44,616 nt of DNA from Clostridiales bacterium (GTDB taxonomy: Bacteria; Bacillota; Clostridia; Oscillospirales; CAG-272), in the NCBI GenBank assembly GCA_022791685.1, contig JAAVZO010000004.1, positions 1 to 44,616 of the forward strand. The letters are read 5' to 3'. Made by a program: the position numbers and the translations under genes. The first letter of the stretch is position 1. Each line of letters begins with the position of its first letter. Below the pieces are notes generated by a model that saw only the letters and a list, made by a program, of their open reading frames with translations, ran no database searches and was not told the DNA's origin. Below, in pieces: positions 8,572 through 15,079 of the stretch.

Positions 8572-8834
8572 ATGCCCTCTCCTTTCATGAAAAACTTGTT
8601 TTCTGTGAATATTATATCATAAGAGAGTGGGTCATAAACACAGAATTTCGAAGCCGGAAAAAGCCCGAAAAGTCAGGAAATAAGCTACTTCGCGGGATTT
8701 TAATATATTATTTACATTTTAGTTTGTGAGCATATAGCCAACTCCCGCACATATTTTTTCACAAACTTTTTCTTCAATTTACGCGCACGTATTGCGCGTA
8801 TACGCGCATGACGTTTCGGGAAATAACAAAAAGT
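8572..8834. other. Non-coding region with inverted repeats, candidate replication origin
   Basis: 263 bp with no supported gene. A perfect 9-bp inverted repeat, AGTTTGTGA (8721-8729) and TCACAAACT (8759-8767), encloses a 29-nt loop. Next to it three ACGCGC-type motifs (8781-8808) include a perfect 16-bp palindrome TGCGCGTATACGCGCA (8793-8808). The patch lies just downstream of the Rep operon and upstream of terS, so it may hold the double-strand origin and/or the packaging site. A TATAAT box on the minus strand near 8620 may serve terS. Origin function is inference. Confidence 0.4.
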
Positions 8835-9137
8835 TCAGCGTAGAAACTCGCCGAGCGGGAATTCCTCATAGAAGCGCCTGACCAGCGGATATATAGTGCT
8901 TGGAGAAGCGATGTGCTCTTCAAAGCATATCTTAGTCATAGTGTCGGCGGTGAGCATATACCGCCTGAGCGCATTCGCATACTCTCCGCCGATACGCTCA
9001 TACTGGCGGTCGAGAAGCTGCTGCTTCTTTTCGGAAAATCGGTAATAATTCCGGTTTATGTAAAATATGAGCCCCTGTTTGCTGACATTGAGCTTAACAC
9101 TCGCAAGACGAGAAAAATTCTCACGCTTCTTCATCAC
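8835..9137 (-). CDS. Unknown phage protein downstream of Rep
   Basis: 100 aa with GTG at 9137 or ATG at 9134, overlapping the Rep stop codon; RBS GGAGGT. Basic N-terminus, beta segment GLIFYINRNYYRF, then helices (TADTMTKICFEEHIASPSTIYPLVRRF) that could form a winged or helix-turn-helix domain. The overlap with Rep suggests a coupled role in replication or its control. I do not recognise the family. Confidence 0.65.
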   Translation of the reverse strand: MMKKRENFSRLASVKLNVSKQGLIFYINRNYYRFSEKKQQLLDRQYERIGGEYANALRRYMLTADTMTKICFEEHIASPSTIYPLVRRFYEEFPLGEFLR

Positions 9138-10081
9138 TCTACCTCCACATCTTTACTTTTTGTTTTTTTCTTCGGTATCGACCGAATCGGTATCGACCGA
9201 ATCGGTATCGACCGAATTCGTTCCAGCTTCTCCTTATCGGTCAATTGCCGAAGCATTACACGTACATGAGTGCCAAACTCGTTCGATATGCAGCTGTACG
9301 CATTAGTGCGGTCATCCTGCAATGTCCATCCGGGATATTGCTTTTCCCAGAATGAGACATTCGGCGTGTCGGCGTTTTCGGCAATTATCGACTTGAGCTC
9401 CGATATCGAATATTTGTCGTCCCTCGGGGTATACTTGAACGGCTTCTTCAGACCGAGTGACGCATACCAGCGTCGGCTCGTCCCCTCCTGCTTCTGCTTT
9501 TTCAAGTAATAGCAGAGCGCAGCCATTCCGCTTTTGAATGTCTGTATACGGTCACAGTTGGTAAATCCCAGCTTTTCACCCTTGCTGCCATTCCTTCCAC
9601 CCTTCGCCGGAGAGCGCCATAGATCCTCGAGCATATCACGGTTGACACCGCCGCGGGCTATCAGGTGAAAATGTATACGTATCGGCTCGCCCTTCTTGTT
9701 CGACGCATAGGACGGAACAAGTATATATTCAAACTTAACACCCACTGACTTGTAGTACTTCTTCGCATTGCGTACCAGTCGACGTGCATCCTTCATAGCA
9801 GAATCCATGCTTTCCGGTAAATTCTCGTCGGAATATGTAACGGTCAAATGAAAATCGTTAGGTCCGAAATTGAAATGAACTAACCTTCGAAAGTACTCCC
9901 AGGCATAGCGATTATTTAGATCCGCTTGACGCGGAGCTGTAAGCTTTATACGGCGGCGTGGACTTTTGGAATCATAATACCTCATCCGCTTTTCAGTCAT
10001 GATATCAAGGTCAACATCCTTAAGACCTTCGTTTTTCCTTGTGCAGTATACGGTCTGAGTCTCTCTTACAAACGCAGCCAT
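9134..10081 (-). CDS. HUH rolling-circle replication initiator (ORF2/G2P-like Rep)
   Basis: 315 aa. All three Rep motifs are visible: motif I FHLTVTY (residues 77-83), motif II HFH (137-139, the metal-binding HUH) and motif III YYLKK (191-195, catalytic tyrosine). It should nick the origin and start rolling-circle replication, as in the Rep proteins of microviruses, inoviruses and small plasmids. Strong RBS (GGAGGG). The basic tail (RSIPIRSIPIRSIPKKKTKSK) is made by three in-frame 15-bp units of palindrome A. No DNA polymerase or helicase gene is seen in the window, so the phage probably relies on host replication enzymes. Confidence 0.85.
   Translation of the reverse strand: MAAFVRETQTVYCTRKNEGLKDVDLDIMTEKRMRYYDSKSPRRRIKLTAPRQADLNNRYAWEYFRRLVHFNFGPNDFHLTVTYSDENLPESMDSAMKDARRLVRNAKKYYKSVGVKFEYILVPSYASNKKGEPIRIHFHLIARGGVNRDMLEDLWRSPAKGGRNGSKGEKLGFTNCDRIQTFKSGMAALCYYLKKQKQEGTSRRWYASLGLKKPFKYTPRDDKYSISELKSIIAENADTPNVSFWEKQYPGWTLQDDRTNAYSCISNEFGTHVRVMLRQLTDKEKLERIRSIPIRSIPIRSIPKKKTKSKDVEVE
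9171..9215. repeat. Palindromic repeat A, triple tandem in Rep C-terminus
   Basis: Three 15-bp units of the TTCGGTATCGACCGAA element in orientation opposite to the copies in structural genes, giving three RSIPI repeats in the protein. Confidence 0.85.
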
Positions 10082-10124
10082 TTTTTCCCTCCTTGCTTTA
10101 TCTATTAGTATCGCCGAAATACCA

Positions 10125-10156
10125 GCTTCGCGCTATAAATAGCGGCTTCGCGCTAT
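10125..10156. repeat. Direct repeat and hairpin in Rep leader
   Basis: GCTTCGCGCTAT occurs twice, 20 bp apart; the intervening bases complete the palindrome CGCTATAAATAGCG. Confidence 0.7.
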
Positions 10157-10158
10157 TC

Positions 10159-10182
10159 ACGAGATTCGCAATGCGAACTCGG
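10159..10182. repeat. Repeat C (24-bp exact repeat), copy 1
   Basis: Identical over 24 bp to 13035-13058. Its core TTCGCA-A-TGCGAA is a palindrome. Lies in the Rep leader. Confidence 0.8.
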
Positions 10183-10186
10183 CTTT

Positions 10187-10225
10187 ATTATCTCCTTCGG
10201 AGCTATTATCTCCATTGGAGAAATT
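10187..10225. repeat. Palindromic repeat B, tandem pair in Rep leader
   Basis: ATTATCTCC-TTC-GGAGCTATT followed directly by ATTATCTCC-ATT-GGAGAAATT. Confidence 0.8.
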
Positions 10226-10386
10226 ATTAGATTATAGCTAAATATAGTTGAGTTTTTAATATTCATTACAAGCCCGCAATTCGCCGCTGAAACGGCGAAT
10301 CAACAAGCTTATTTATCTTTTCAATTTAACTCAAAGTAAAATTCTTCATTATTATATATGGAGCTATGAAAATCATACCATGAATA

Positions 10387-10965
10387 TCAAACAAGCTCCA
10401 GCCGCAGCTTTTGCAGAGCACGCCTTTCAAGCTCGCTCACCCTCTGCTTTGATAGTCCGATAACTTTGCCGACCTTCCAATGCGGCATAGGTTTGTCGTT
10501 TGTAAAATATCGCAGCTGGATAATGCGCTTTTCAGTGTCGGTAAGCTTCGAAGCAATAAGAGTATGAAGACTGATATGCAGCGTAACATCATTTGCAATA
10601 TCAACGTTATCGCTCAGCACATCTTCGAGCTTTATATCCAAATCCACATCATTATTAGATGCAGAATAAATATATCCTTCAAGAGATAGCACCGGCTGAG
10701 GGCAAGTTGGCTCGCCGCTGTGAGTTATCTCACGTATCATCTCATTCCAGATAGCCCTTCCGGCATACGTAGCAAATTTCGCGCCATTTTCCGGATCATA
10801 CAGCCTCGCCGCATTGCATAGTCCAACTACAGCCATACTGCATAGATCCTCAATATCAATATTAGCAACAGAATATTTCGATTTAAAATCATGCGCCAAC
10901 TTGTACGCAAGCAAGGTATTGTCCAAAACCAACCTTTGTCTATCTATACTTATGTCATCATTCAC
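10387..10965 (-). CDS. Phage-encoded sigma-70-family factor
   Basis: 192 aa. Region 2 is seen at DIEDLCSMAVVGLCNAARLY through FATYAGRAIWNEMIREI (about residues 37-80). Region 4 is LTDTEKRIIQLRYF through VIGLSKQRVSELERRALQKLR (about 140-190), a helix-turn-helix for the -35 element. No region 1.1 or 3, so a small sigma-like factor. It would direct host RNA polymerase to phage promoters, perhaps for late genes. Start is GTG 10965 with RBS AAGGTGAG, overlapping the preceding stop. Confidence 0.8.
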   Translation of the reverse strand: MNDDISIDRQRLVLDNTLLAYKLAHDFKSKYSVANIDIEDLCSMAVVGLCNAARLYDPENGAKFATYAGRAIWNEMIREITHSGEPTCPQPVLSLEGYIYSASNNDVDLDIKLEDVLSDNVDIANDVTLHISLHTLIASKLTDTEKRIIQLRYFTNDKPMPHWKVGKVIGLSKQRVSELERRALQKLRLELV

Positions 10966-11285
10966 TTCAAACTCACCTTCTCATTTTCCTCTGATTCAAT
11001 AACATCCCAGCGAATAACCATTCCGTATGTAAAGCTATACGACGGCGAGCGAACCAGCCACCGTTTGTTTTCGCTGTCGTAATATACCGTGCTTACTGCC
11101 TTCAAAAGCTGTCCACCATCATCGACAGCAAGAATCAGCGCTGCGTAATAATCGCTCTTATCCGGCTTGATTCGCTGCCAATTCGATTCAATACCAGTGA
11201 TTACTTCATTATATCTATCATACAAGCAAAGCTTGTCCAGTGCCGCCAGACGTATAAGCAGCTCTTCAAATTCTACGTCCAACAT
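10962..11285 (-). CDS. Unknown early phage protein
   Basis: 107 aa, acidic, mixed alpha/beta (EELLIRLAALDKLCLYDRY; AALILAVDDGGQLLKAVST; RWLVRSPSYSF). It overlaps the preceding gene by 20 bp and the sigma-factor GTG by 4 bp, so the three are translationally linked. Family not recognised; the link to sigma makes an accessory regulatory role possible but unproven. Confidence 0.6.
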   Translation of the reverse strand: MLDVEFEELLIRLAALDKLCLYDRYNEVITGIESNWQRIKPDKSDYYAALILAVDDGGQLLKAVSTVYYDSENKRWLVRSPSYSFTYGMVIRWDVIESEENEKVSLK

Positions 11286-11493
11286 ATCTTCCGTTTATGT
11301 ACAGCCCGCCGAAGCAAATCTCGCACTCAGCATTGTCGCTCTTCAAACGTTCCATCAAAGCCGATATCAGACGCTCATCGGCGGCAATTTGCGCACGAAG
11401 CTCCTGATTCTTCTTTTGACATTCAAGTATAGTTTTGACTCCCTTAGAGGCAATGATATCCTCGTCCACTGCTACATCAATGATATTATCCAT
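11266..11493 (-). CDS. Unknown small coiled-coil phage protein
   Basis: 75 aa from ATG 11493, preferred because GGTGA lies 8 nt upstream; an ATG at 11517 directly abuts a repeat-A copy and has no RBS. Residues 20-60 are a heptad-like helix (ILECQKKNQELRAQIAADER), ending with a CEIC pair and a short beta tail. Function unknown. Confidence 0.5.
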   Translation of the reverse strand: MDNIIDVAVDEDIIASKGVKTILECQKKNQELRAQIAADERLISALMERLKSDNAECEICFGGLYINGRYVGRRI

Positions 11494-11518
11494 TTTTATT
11501 TCACCAGTTTCCTTCATT

Positions 11519-11534
11519 TTCGGTCGATACCGAA
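11519..11534. repeat. Palindromic repeat A between two early genes
   Basis: TTCGGTCGATACCGAA fills almost exactly the gap between one stop codon (11536) and the next possible ATG (11517). Confidence 0.85.
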
Positions 11535-11535
11535 T

Positions 11536-11766
11536 TTATATATTTGCTCTCCGTACATCAAACATCGACAGCTCAAACGGCTCGAACTTGTAGCTGCCTG
11601 GTACGACCACCTTCTGCGGGTAACACTTGTATATCCCGCGCTTCGGGTTCCAGTATCCGCGATAGTACACAAGTGGCGCACCGAAGCTATCACATAAAGC
11701 TATACGAAACTCATTGCCGCTTACTCTGCCATAGTTTCGCCAGTTCAACCTTTGTCTGGTTGACAT
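11536..11766 (-). CDS. Unknown early phage protein
   Basis: 76 aa, basic and aromatic-rich (LVYYRGYWNPKRGIYKCYPQK), probably a small beta domain. ATG 11766 overlaps the end of the upstream gene by 22 bp; GAGAG lies 6 nt upstream as a weak RBS. Family not recognised. Confidence 0.5.
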   Translation of the reverse strand: MSTRQRLNWRNYGRVSGNEFRIALCDSFGAPLVYYRGYWNPKRGIYKCYPQKVVVPGSYKFEPFELSMFDVRRANI

Positions 11767-12026
11767 ACACAGCTCTCTTTCTTAGTTGATACGCTGTTGT
11801 CAGCAGCTGTCCGCAGCTCCCAGTTCTCCCTCTCGAGTCTCGCGATATATTCAACCAGCTTACGTGAACACTGCGCAACGACATCGACCTCCTCTCCGAA
11901 CGCATACGCTACCGCTTTGCCGTCTCGCTCACGATTCGCTCCGTTCATCGCGAACCATAGCCAGTCTGCCGCTAAATGCGCCTGCTCGCATAGGTCAGCT
12001 GCTCCTGACTCGTATATTTCCGGCAT
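11745..12026 (-). CDS. Unknown early phage protein
   Basis: 93 aa, helical, with a predicted coiled coil at residues 58-75 (KLVEYIARLERENWELRTA). Strong RBS (GGGAGGAG) before ATG 12026. A tandem pair of repeat B sits just upstream. No family recognised. Confidence 0.6.
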   Translation of the reverse strand: MPEIYESGAADLCEQAHLAADWLWFAMNGANRERDGKAVAYAFGEEVDVVAQCSRKLVEYIARLERENWELRTAADNSVSTKKESCVCQPDKG

Positions 12027-12046
12027 TATGATCTCCTCCCTATTGC

Positions 12047-12086
12047 ATTATCTCCGTTGGAGCTATTTATCTCCGTTGGAGCTATA
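12047..12086. repeat. Palindromic repeat B, tandem pair
   Basis: Two copies with GTT loops (ATTATCTCC-GTT-GGAGCTATT and TTATCTCC-GTT-GGAGCTATA) between the genes ending at 12082 and starting at 12026; the second overlaps the stop codon of the 12082-12468 gene. Confidence 0.8.
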
Positions 12087-12468
12087 CTTCTTCAATACGA
12101 ACAAAGTTCGTAATACGTACTAAAGTGAATATCTCACTGACATTTCGCGTTATGGTAATAGTCGCGTGTTCGCTCTTTTCAAAGCCAACCAATGTAAGCA
12201 ATATGTCCTTGATCTCAGTGCGCTTCTTTACCTTTTCTGCGCGGTACGCCTCCCACTCCTCAAAGGTTTCGAAATTGCTGCGCTCATTGATCAGCTCAGA
12301 ATCACGCCATGCGTCAAGCGCCGCCTTACTGAGCCGCACCACGCAGCTGTCTATCACATAAATGCGTTCCTTCACAATATCTACATCTCGCCCATGTGCA
12401 ATTGTCGTTACCTTGAACTTCGATGAGCGAATTCGGTCATTGCGCCTTATGTCAATACATCTCTCCAT
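12082..12468 (-). CDS. Unknown early phage protein
   Basis: 128 aa, mixed alpha/beta: basic N-terminus (DIRRNDRIRSSKFKVTTIAHG), central helical part (NFETFEEWEAYRAEKVKKRTE), beta C-terminus. The last codons lie on a perfect hairpin TACGAAC-aaa-GTTCGTA (12096-12112), another case of a palindrome used as a C-terminal coding tail. The RBS AGGGG is somewhat distant. Function unknown. Confidence 0.55.
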   Translation of the reverse strand: MERCIDIRRNDRIRSSKFKVTTIAHGRDVDIVKERIYVIDSCVVRLSKAALDAWRDSELINERSNFETFEEWEAYRAEKVKKRTEIKDILLTLVGFEKSEHATITITRNVSEIFTLVRITNFVRIEEV

Positions 12469-12513
12469 AATTTTTACTACCCCTACGTTGAATTTGATTT
12501 AAAAAGTTAAAGC

Positions 12514-12801
12514 TCAAGCTCGCCCTTCTTCCATTTTCTTAAGCTTGGCATAACGTTTTTCAAGCATTTGTACATCAATACCCCATGCAATGAATGCAGC
12601 GTCGGTATTCACAGTTTTGTTATTCCAAAGCGGCTGCTCCATATCCTGCATTTTATCGCGCGCCAGCTTTTTAAGCTCGCATATCTTCGCGCTTCCTATC
12701 TTCCCGAATATCTGCCGTATCTCTTTGTTCCCAAGCTGCGGATATTTGTAATATGCGTCTAAAGCCGTTTCGATACTTTCTATCATCGGTATGTTTATCA
12801 T
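12514..12801 (-). CDS. Unknown early phage protein, possible HTH
   Basis: 95 aa from ATG 12801 (RBS AGAGGAAG, 8 nt). The segment PQLGNKEIRQIFGKIGSAKICELKKLARDKM looks like a helix-turn-helix, followed by a helical C-terminus. Likely a small DNA-binding protein, but no family is recognised. Confidence 0.55.
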   Translation of the reverse strand: MINIPMIESIETALDAYYKYPQLGNKEIRQIFGKIGSAKICELKKLARDKMQDMEQPLWNNKTVNTDAAFIAWGIDVQMLEKRYAKLKKMEEGRA

Positions 12802-12816
12802 GTTAATCACTTCCTC

Positions 12817-13005
12817 TCAGATTCGGTCGTTACCGAATATTGTAATAGTCATCACCACTGCAATTAACAATATCATAACAGCAAAGATACTGCCAACTAT
12901 AGCCTTATCTTTATTTGTTTCTGCCCTTGCTATCATACACCAGCCGACGATACCTAAACTATATATTAAAGCATTTGTAACAATAGCGAGCGTAATTGTA
13001 TTCAA
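12817..13005 (-). CDS. Small two-helix membrane protein
   Basis: 62 aa with two hydrophobic helices (about residues 5-26 and 36-56). Start is TTG 13005 with a perfect RBS (GGAGGTGA) inside the end of the upstream HTH gene; the stop and start share TTGA. The last five residues (GNDRI) come from a repeat-A copy. Function unknown; inner-membrane location inferred. Confidence 0.6.
   Translation of the reverse strand: MNTITLAIVTNALIYSLGIVGWCMIARAETNKDKAIVGSIFAVMILLIAVVMTITIFGNDRI
12822..12837. repeat. Palindromic repeat A at the end of a membrane-protein gene
   Basis: TTCGGTCGTTACCGAA; the gene's stop codon falls just past the element. Confidence 0.85.
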
Positions 13006-13247
13006 TGTCTCTCACCTCCAGTCCAAAGCGAACTACGAGATTCGCAATGCGAACTCGGTATAAACATATCGAACGGCTCGCATATGCCCAGTAGCTGGCA
13101 TATTGAATATACCTCAGTATAAGTAAATTCTACATCGCCATGTACTTTTCTGTACATCGCCGCCTGACAAATACCTACCATTTCCGCCAATTGCCTTATT
13201 GTAATACCTTTTTCATACAATATCAGCTTCAGCTTTATTTGATACAT
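13002..13247 (-). CDS. HTH (Xre/Cro-like) regulator
   Basis: 81 aa. The helix-turn-helix is at residues 16-40 (ITIRQLAEMVGICQAAMYRKV), with the usual following helices (YTEVYSICQLLGI). The C-terminal ~20 residues are encoded by repeat C and read as an unstructured tail (SSHCESRSSLWTG). Upstream sequence GAGGTG gives an RBS. Probably an early-operon regulator or Cro paralogue. Confidence 0.7.
   Translation of the reverse strand: MYQIKLKLILYEKGITIRQLAEMVGICQAAMYRKVHGDVEFTYTEVYSICQLLGICEPFDMFIPSSHCESRSSLWTGGERH
13035..13058. repeat. Repeat C (24-bp exact repeat), copy 2
   Basis: Identical to 10159-10182. Here it lies in the coding tail of the HTH gene. Confidence 0.8.
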
Positions 13248-13259
13248 TCTTCCATCACC

Positions 13260-13436
13260 TCAATCAATGACAACTAACACTGTAGCTGGACCTGAAGCTT
13301 TAACCTCGACTTCATCGTAAGGCGCTATATAATACGCGTCTACACCCTCTCGAGTTTTTAGCTCTTCAAAAAGAACACAGGTCGGTATCTTTTTTATCAA
13401 CTCGCTATCATTACAGCGAATCTTTTGTTCGTCCAT
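13260..13436 (-). CDS. Unknown 58-aa phage protein
   Basis: ATG 13436 with a clear RBS (GAGGTGA), 58 aa, acidic with a beta-rich second half (DEVEVKASGPATVLVVID). It fills what would otherwise be a gap between neighbouring early genes and shares their strand and spacing. No family recognised. Confidence 0.55.
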   Translation of the reverse strand: MDEQKIRCNDSELIKKIPTCVLFEELKTREGVDAYYIAPYDEVEVKASGPATVLVVID

Positions 13437-13445
13437 CTTCTCACC

Positions 13446-13646
13446 TCATTTATCGTTAATATTGTTTCGGTACATAATAACATGAAGCATCAGACCGGGA
13501 CATTTTTTTAAGTTGCAGTTATTCCGTTTATGTAATACCCAGCAATTGCAAACTTCATGAAGTTTAGCGCCGCAATATGTGCAGAAGTTGTCATCCCTCT
13601 CAACAATTGCTCCGCATTTGTGGCACTTCACTTTTGTATCTTCCAT
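13446..13646 (-). CDS. Zinc-ribbon small protein
   Basis: 66 aa. CHKC (residues 9-12) and CTYC (22-25) form a classic zinc ribbon; further cysteines (CNCW, C in NNCNLKKC) follow. RBS AGGTGAGA. Probably binds nucleic acid or a protein partner; exact role unknown. Confidence 0.65.
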   Translation of the reverse strand: MEDTKVKCHKCGAIVERDDNFCTYCGAKLHEVCNCWVLHKRNNCNLKKCPGLMLHVIMYRNNINDK

Positions 13647-13656
13647 ACTCTCACCT

Positions 13657-13839
13657 TTATTTGATTTTTATTTGAGTAATCAATTTATCAATTTTTTCCT
13701 CTGTATTTTTCAACAGCTCATCAAACATATTGTCAAGCATAAGTAATTGTTTATAACAGCGAATATTAGTGACAATCGCTGTCACAGTTACCGACACAGC
13801 CACCGATAATACAACGGTGGCTATTGTTGTCCCATCCAT
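13657..13839 (-). CDS. Small single-pass membrane protein
   Basis: 60 aa: one transmembrane helix (residues 4-26, TIATVVLSVAVSVTVTAIVT) and a charged amphipathic C-terminal helix (FDELLKNTEEKIDKLITQI). Strong RBS GGGAGGAG. The size resembles early phage membrane effectors, but function is unknown. Confidence 0.6.
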   Translation of the reverse strand: MDGTTIATVVLSVAVSVTVTAIVTNIRCYKQLLMLDNMFDELLKNTEEKIDKLITQIKIK

Positions 13840-13867
13840 ACTTCACTCCTCCCTAATCTTCACGTAT

Positions 13868-14497
13868 TCACTTGCTGAATTTAGCAGCCATCGCTCGGCG
13901 AGTAGCCTGTGCGGCGAGAATATCCTGCTTATACTCTCTTCTCATCCATAGGTCAAAACCAAGCAAGCCTTTAAGATCAGCATGAAATTCACCGCCATCT
14001 AAATATATGTCATCTGCACTTTCAGGGTATTCGAAGATAAAACCGTTAATAAATTCCTCAATGCGTTCAGGTATATCGCTTGATACACACTTTCCCTTAT
14101 ACAGAGAAAGATTTCCTAAAAAATCCATCATATCAGCAGCCAAAGCTACAAATTCAGCATCGCAGCCCGCTGTATCGCCCCAAAACTGCGCCGTGCGCCA
14201 TATCTTCATAATCCTCATTTTATTTTTCATAATTTCAAGCTCTGAAGTTATATCGTCGAAATCTACGATATTCGAATCGACTTTATTATCATCAGATACT
14301 TCCTTTGGAGCTATTGCGTCAGATTTAGAAGACTCTTCCACCTCAATAGCCTTAACGAAATCTTTAAGACTGTCATATTCACCTTCGGTCGATACCGAAT
14401 GCAGCCCGTACACGTGCTTGACATCTCCGGTTTTTCTTAGCAGACCTTCTGCAAGGTCTGCTATCTCTTTTGCGCTTCCTTTTATAGTTAGTTCCAT
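13868..14497 (-). CDS. Unknown early phage protein
   Basis: 209 aa from ATG 14497 (RBS GAAGGAGA). Short beta-alpha N-terminal domain (MELTIKGSAKEIADLAEGLL), acidic linker with Ser/Asp/Glu, then a helical domain from about 90 (ITSELEIMKNKMRIMKIW) to the basic end (QATRRAMAAKFSK). The linker holds a repeat-A copy (SVSTE, about residue 34) and a degenerate repeat-B copy. Function unknown. Confidence 0.6.
   Translation of the reverse strand: MELTIKGSAKEIADLAEGLLRKTGDVKHVYGLHSVSTEGEYDSLKDFVKAIEVEESSKSDAIAPKEVSDDNKVDSNIVDFDDITSELEIMKNKMRIMKIWRTAQFWGDTAGCDAEFVALAADMMDFLGNLSLYKGKCVSSDIPERIEEFINGFIFEYPESADDIYLDGGEFHADLKGLLGFDLWMRREYKQDILAAQATRRAMAAKFSK
14298..14315. repeat. Degenerate palindromic repeat B in early gene
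   Basis: TTCC-TTT-GGAGCTATT, a decayed left arm with intact right arm, encoding part of AIAPKE. Confidence 0.5.
14384..14399. repeat. Palindromic repeat A in early gene
   Basis: TTCGGTCGATACCGAA read as SVSTE on the minus strand. Rightmost copy found in the window. Confidence 0.85.
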
Positions 14498-14518
14498 GTC
14501 TCTGTTCTCCTTCAATCT

Positions 14519-14731
14519 TCATTTCTTTGCGTCCGATGTCGCCCAGTCAACATATTCATCTTCAAGACCATTTTCTACGAGCAACTCGTGATACGCACAG
14601 AATCTCTTATTTTCAATTCTAACCCAATTGCTGCCTTCGGTATCTGGTTGATACTTCCACATAAGCATCGTCATTTTCTCGCAAGCGTCAAACGCAAGCC
14701 TGAACAGTTCTTCCTTTTCTTTACTGTTCAC
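14519..14731 (-). CDS. Unknown small early phage protein
   Basis: 70 aa, GTG start at 14731 with GGGAAG upstream. Helical N-terminus (KEKEELFRLAFDACEKMTMLMW) and a tryptophan-containing C-terminus. No family recognised. Confidence 0.5.
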   Translation of the reverse strand: MNSKEKEELFRLAFDACEKMTMLMWKYQPDTEGSNWVRIENKRFCAYHELLVENGLEDEYVDWATSDAKK

Positions 14732-14738
14732 CTTTTAA

Positions 14739-14837
14739 TCACTTCCCTTCTTGGTTTACAGAACCAGATATTCCAAATAAGTCATTAGGTGTAACTTCTA
14801 ATGCTCGCGATATTCTCAAGATATCTTCACTTCTCAT
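14739..14837 (-). CDS. Mini HTH-like protein or regulator remnant
   Basis: 32 aa after a strong RBS (GGGAGGT, 6 nt). The sequence (EDILRISRALEVTPNDLFG) matches the last two helices of an Xre-type domain, without the DNA-reading helices. It could be a fragment of a former Cro-like gene or a tiny regulator. Low confidence. Confidence 0.35.
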   Translation of the reverse strand: MRSEDILRISRALEVTPNDLFGISGSVNQEGK

Positions 14838-14850
14838 TTCTTACCTCCCT

Positions 14851-15060
14851 TCATTCAGGCTCATGCGCAAATAGCCGCAGCATTTCTTCTTCAGGAAAAT
14901 AAGTATTTTGTATTTTCAATGCTTCTCCAACAGTAAATTCTGTTTTTCCGTTTATTTTGTTTCTTACGCTGTCTGCACTTATATTAAGTAGAGTACTTAA
15001 ACTCGATATTTTTATATTAGCACGAGCAAGCTCAGCAGCTAAATTACTCAAGCGCGTCAT
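14851..15060 (-). CDS. Cro-like HTH regulator (switch 1)
   Basis: 69 aa, helix-turn-helix at residues 15-38 (IKISSLSTLLNISADSVRNKING). First gene of the leftward early operon, directly downstream of a consensus promoter, with RBS AAGGAGGA. It is divergent from the repressor gene at 15232, the normal Cro position. Predicted to repress the repressor promoter and/or trim early transcription. Confidence 0.75.
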   Translation of the reverse strand: MTRLSNLAAELARANIKISSLSTLLNISADSVRNKINGKTEFTVGEALKIQNTYFPEEEMLRLFAHEPE

Positions 15061-15079
15061 TATATCCTCCTTGTATTAC

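Larger units (their letters stand above)
10082..10386. other. Non-coding, repeat-rich leader upstream of Rep
   Basis: 305 bp without a supported gene, between the sigma factor and Rep. It holds a direct repeat GCTTCGCGCTAT (10125-10136 and 10145-10156) with the hairpin CGCTAT-aa-ATAGCG between, repeat C (10159-10182), two repeat-B copies (10187-10225) and a decayed B copy (10351-10368). The Rep mRNA leader would be highly structured. Confidence 0.6.

Noticed and set aside
14630..14650. TTCGGTATC half-match to palindrome A
   Set aside because: The right arm is absent; likely chance.
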